Assembly: GCF_007859765.1 (NCBI RefSeq)
Contig: NZ_SIHJ01000001.1
Coordinates: 682,767-746,766, forward strand
Length of the DNA: 64,000 nucleotides
Reading direction: 5' to 3'
Source of the DNA: Posidoniimonas corsicana
Lineage (GTDB): Bacteria; Planctomycetota; Planctomycetia; Pirellulales; Lacipirellulaceae
Below are positions 63,300 to 64,000 of the stretch, piece after piece. The notes under the pieces are model-generated. The model was given only the letters and a program-made list of their open reading frames with translations, was not told where the DNA came from and did not search any database. Made by a program: the position numbers and the translations under genes. Within the stretch, counting starts at the first letter, position 1; each line of letters begins with the position of its first letter.

Positions 63300-64000
63300 A
63301 TGTCCACGTCCGCCCTGGATACCGTCACTACCGCCATCAACACGATCCGCACCCTCTCCATGGACGGGGTGCAGGCGGCCAACAGCGGGCACCCCGGCAC
63401 CCCCATGGCTCTGGCGCCGGTGGCGTACCAGATCTGGGCCCAGGAGATGGACTACGACCCGGCCGTCCCGCTGTGGCCGAACCGGGACCGGTACATCCTG
63501 TCGTGCGGCCACGCGTCGATGCTGCTGTACTCGATGATCCACGTCTCGGGCATCAAGAAGACCAAGGCCTGCGGCAAGGTGCTAGACGAGCCATCACTCA
63601 CGGTCGACGACCTGAAGAACTTCCGCCAGTTCGGCAGCCTCACCCCGGGTCACCCCGAGTTCGGGCACACCACCGGCGTCGAGACCACCACCGGACCGCT
63701 CGGTCAGGGGTGCGCCAACAGCGTCGGCATGGCGATCGGCCAGAGCTGGCTTGCCGCCCGCTACAACAAGCCGGGTCAGCAGCTGTTCGACTTTGACGTC
63801 TACGTGCAGTGCAGCGACGGCGACCTGATGGAGGGCGTCGCGTGCGAGGCCGCTTCGCTGGCCGGCCACCTGAAGCTGTCGAACCTGTGCTGGGTCTACG
63901 ACGACAACAGCATCACCATCGAGGGCGGCACCGACCTGGCGTTCAGCGAGGATGTCGCGACCCGATTCGAGGGACTCGGCTGGACCGTCTACCGCGTCGA
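63300..64000 (+). CDS. tkt: Transketolase, 5' part (runs off the window)
   Basis: The first 233 codons of a transketolase, which moves two-carbon units between sugar phosphates in the pentose phosphate pathway using thiamine diphosphate. Seen: TLSMDGVQAANSGHPGTPMA, DRYILSCGHASMLLYSMIH, TPGHPEFGHTTGVETTTGPL, GQGCANSVGMAIGQ and the cofactor-binding SDGDLMEGVACEAASLAGHL, then LCWVYDDNSITIEG. All active-site histidines expected in this part are present. The frame is open to the end of the window, so the stop lies outside. The ATG is at 63300. Confidence 0.96.
   Translation, partial: MSTSALDTVTTAINTIRTLSMDGVQAANSGHPGTPMALAPVAYQIWAQEMDYDPAVPLWPNRDRYILSCGHASMLLYSMIHVSGIKKTKACGKVLDEPSLTVDDLKNFRQFGSLTPGHPEFGHTTGVETTTGPLGQGCANSVGMAIGQSWLAARYNKPGQQLFDFDVYVQCSDGDLMEGVACEAASLAGHLKLSNLCWVYDDNSITIEGGTDLAFSEDVATRFEGLGWTVYRV

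Overview
The window looks like a chromosomal segment of a planctomycete, most likely of the order Pirellulales (inference). The marks seen are an N-terminal LERREMLAA planctomycete export motif on a giant extracellular protein, PEP-CTERM proteins with dockerin-like DYNDDGxVDAADY loops, a DUF1559 pseudopilin with a FTLVELLVVIAIIG leader, several Gfo/Idh/MocA oxidoreductases, an AraC regulator of the XylR type, a Ser/Thr kinase with a membrane tail, and high GC.

Layout. (1) 0.2-18.2 kb, minus strand: a 5.8-thousand-residue secreted protein (planctomycete export motif, CSLREA/beta-helix, LamG, RTX repeats, many Ig-like modules with calcium-type loops, a long Ser/Thr/Asp/Glu-rich stretch, a toxin-like C-terminal domain), followed by two small genes that look like immunity genes. 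(2) 18.9-23.4 kb, minus strand: remains of a plasmid/phage-satellite type element: excisionase-like HTH protein, prim-pol/SF3-helicase primase, a small membrane protein, a GP88-family protein and a 50-residue protein, with terminators and an imperfect inverted repeat, but no integrase. (3) 23.4-25 kb: a gene-poor stretch holding the 5' half of a tRNA-Phe gene. (4) 25-29 kb: sucA-sucB of the 2-oxoglutarate dehydrogenase complex, followed by a broken dockerin/PEP-CTERM gene. (5) 31-37.7 kb: two MocA-type oxidoreductases, a sodium:solute symporter, a divergent AnmK homologue and, divergent from it, a XylR-type regulator; this reads as a sugar or amino-sugar uptake locus. (6) 37.8-45.8 kb, plus strand: a tightly packed run of two related PEP-CTERM proteins, a DUF1559 pseudopilin, two lipoproteins, a FAD oxidoreductase and a Tat-exported MocA oxidoreductase; start and stop codons overlap at several junctions. 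(7) 46.5-57.8 kb, plus strand: an envelope gene set with an alpha/alpha-toroid protein, a membrane protein, ExbB, two ExbD, a PQQ-type beta-propeller membrane protein, a TPR plus solute-binding-protein fusion and an exported unknown protein. (8) 57.8-64 kb: Ser/Thr kinase and RluA-type pseudouridine synthase (minus), then Maf, an exported SUMF1-domain protein, a MocA-type protein without the usual EKP motif, and the 5' part of a transketolase gene with a clear sigma-70-like promoter.

The two regions most worth attention are the giant exotoxin-like locus with its small partner genes (region 1) and the ExbB/ExbD-propeller-binding-protein cluster (region 7), which looks like an ion-gradient-powered envelope machine of unassigned purpose. 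All family assignments come from reading motifs; no database search was run.
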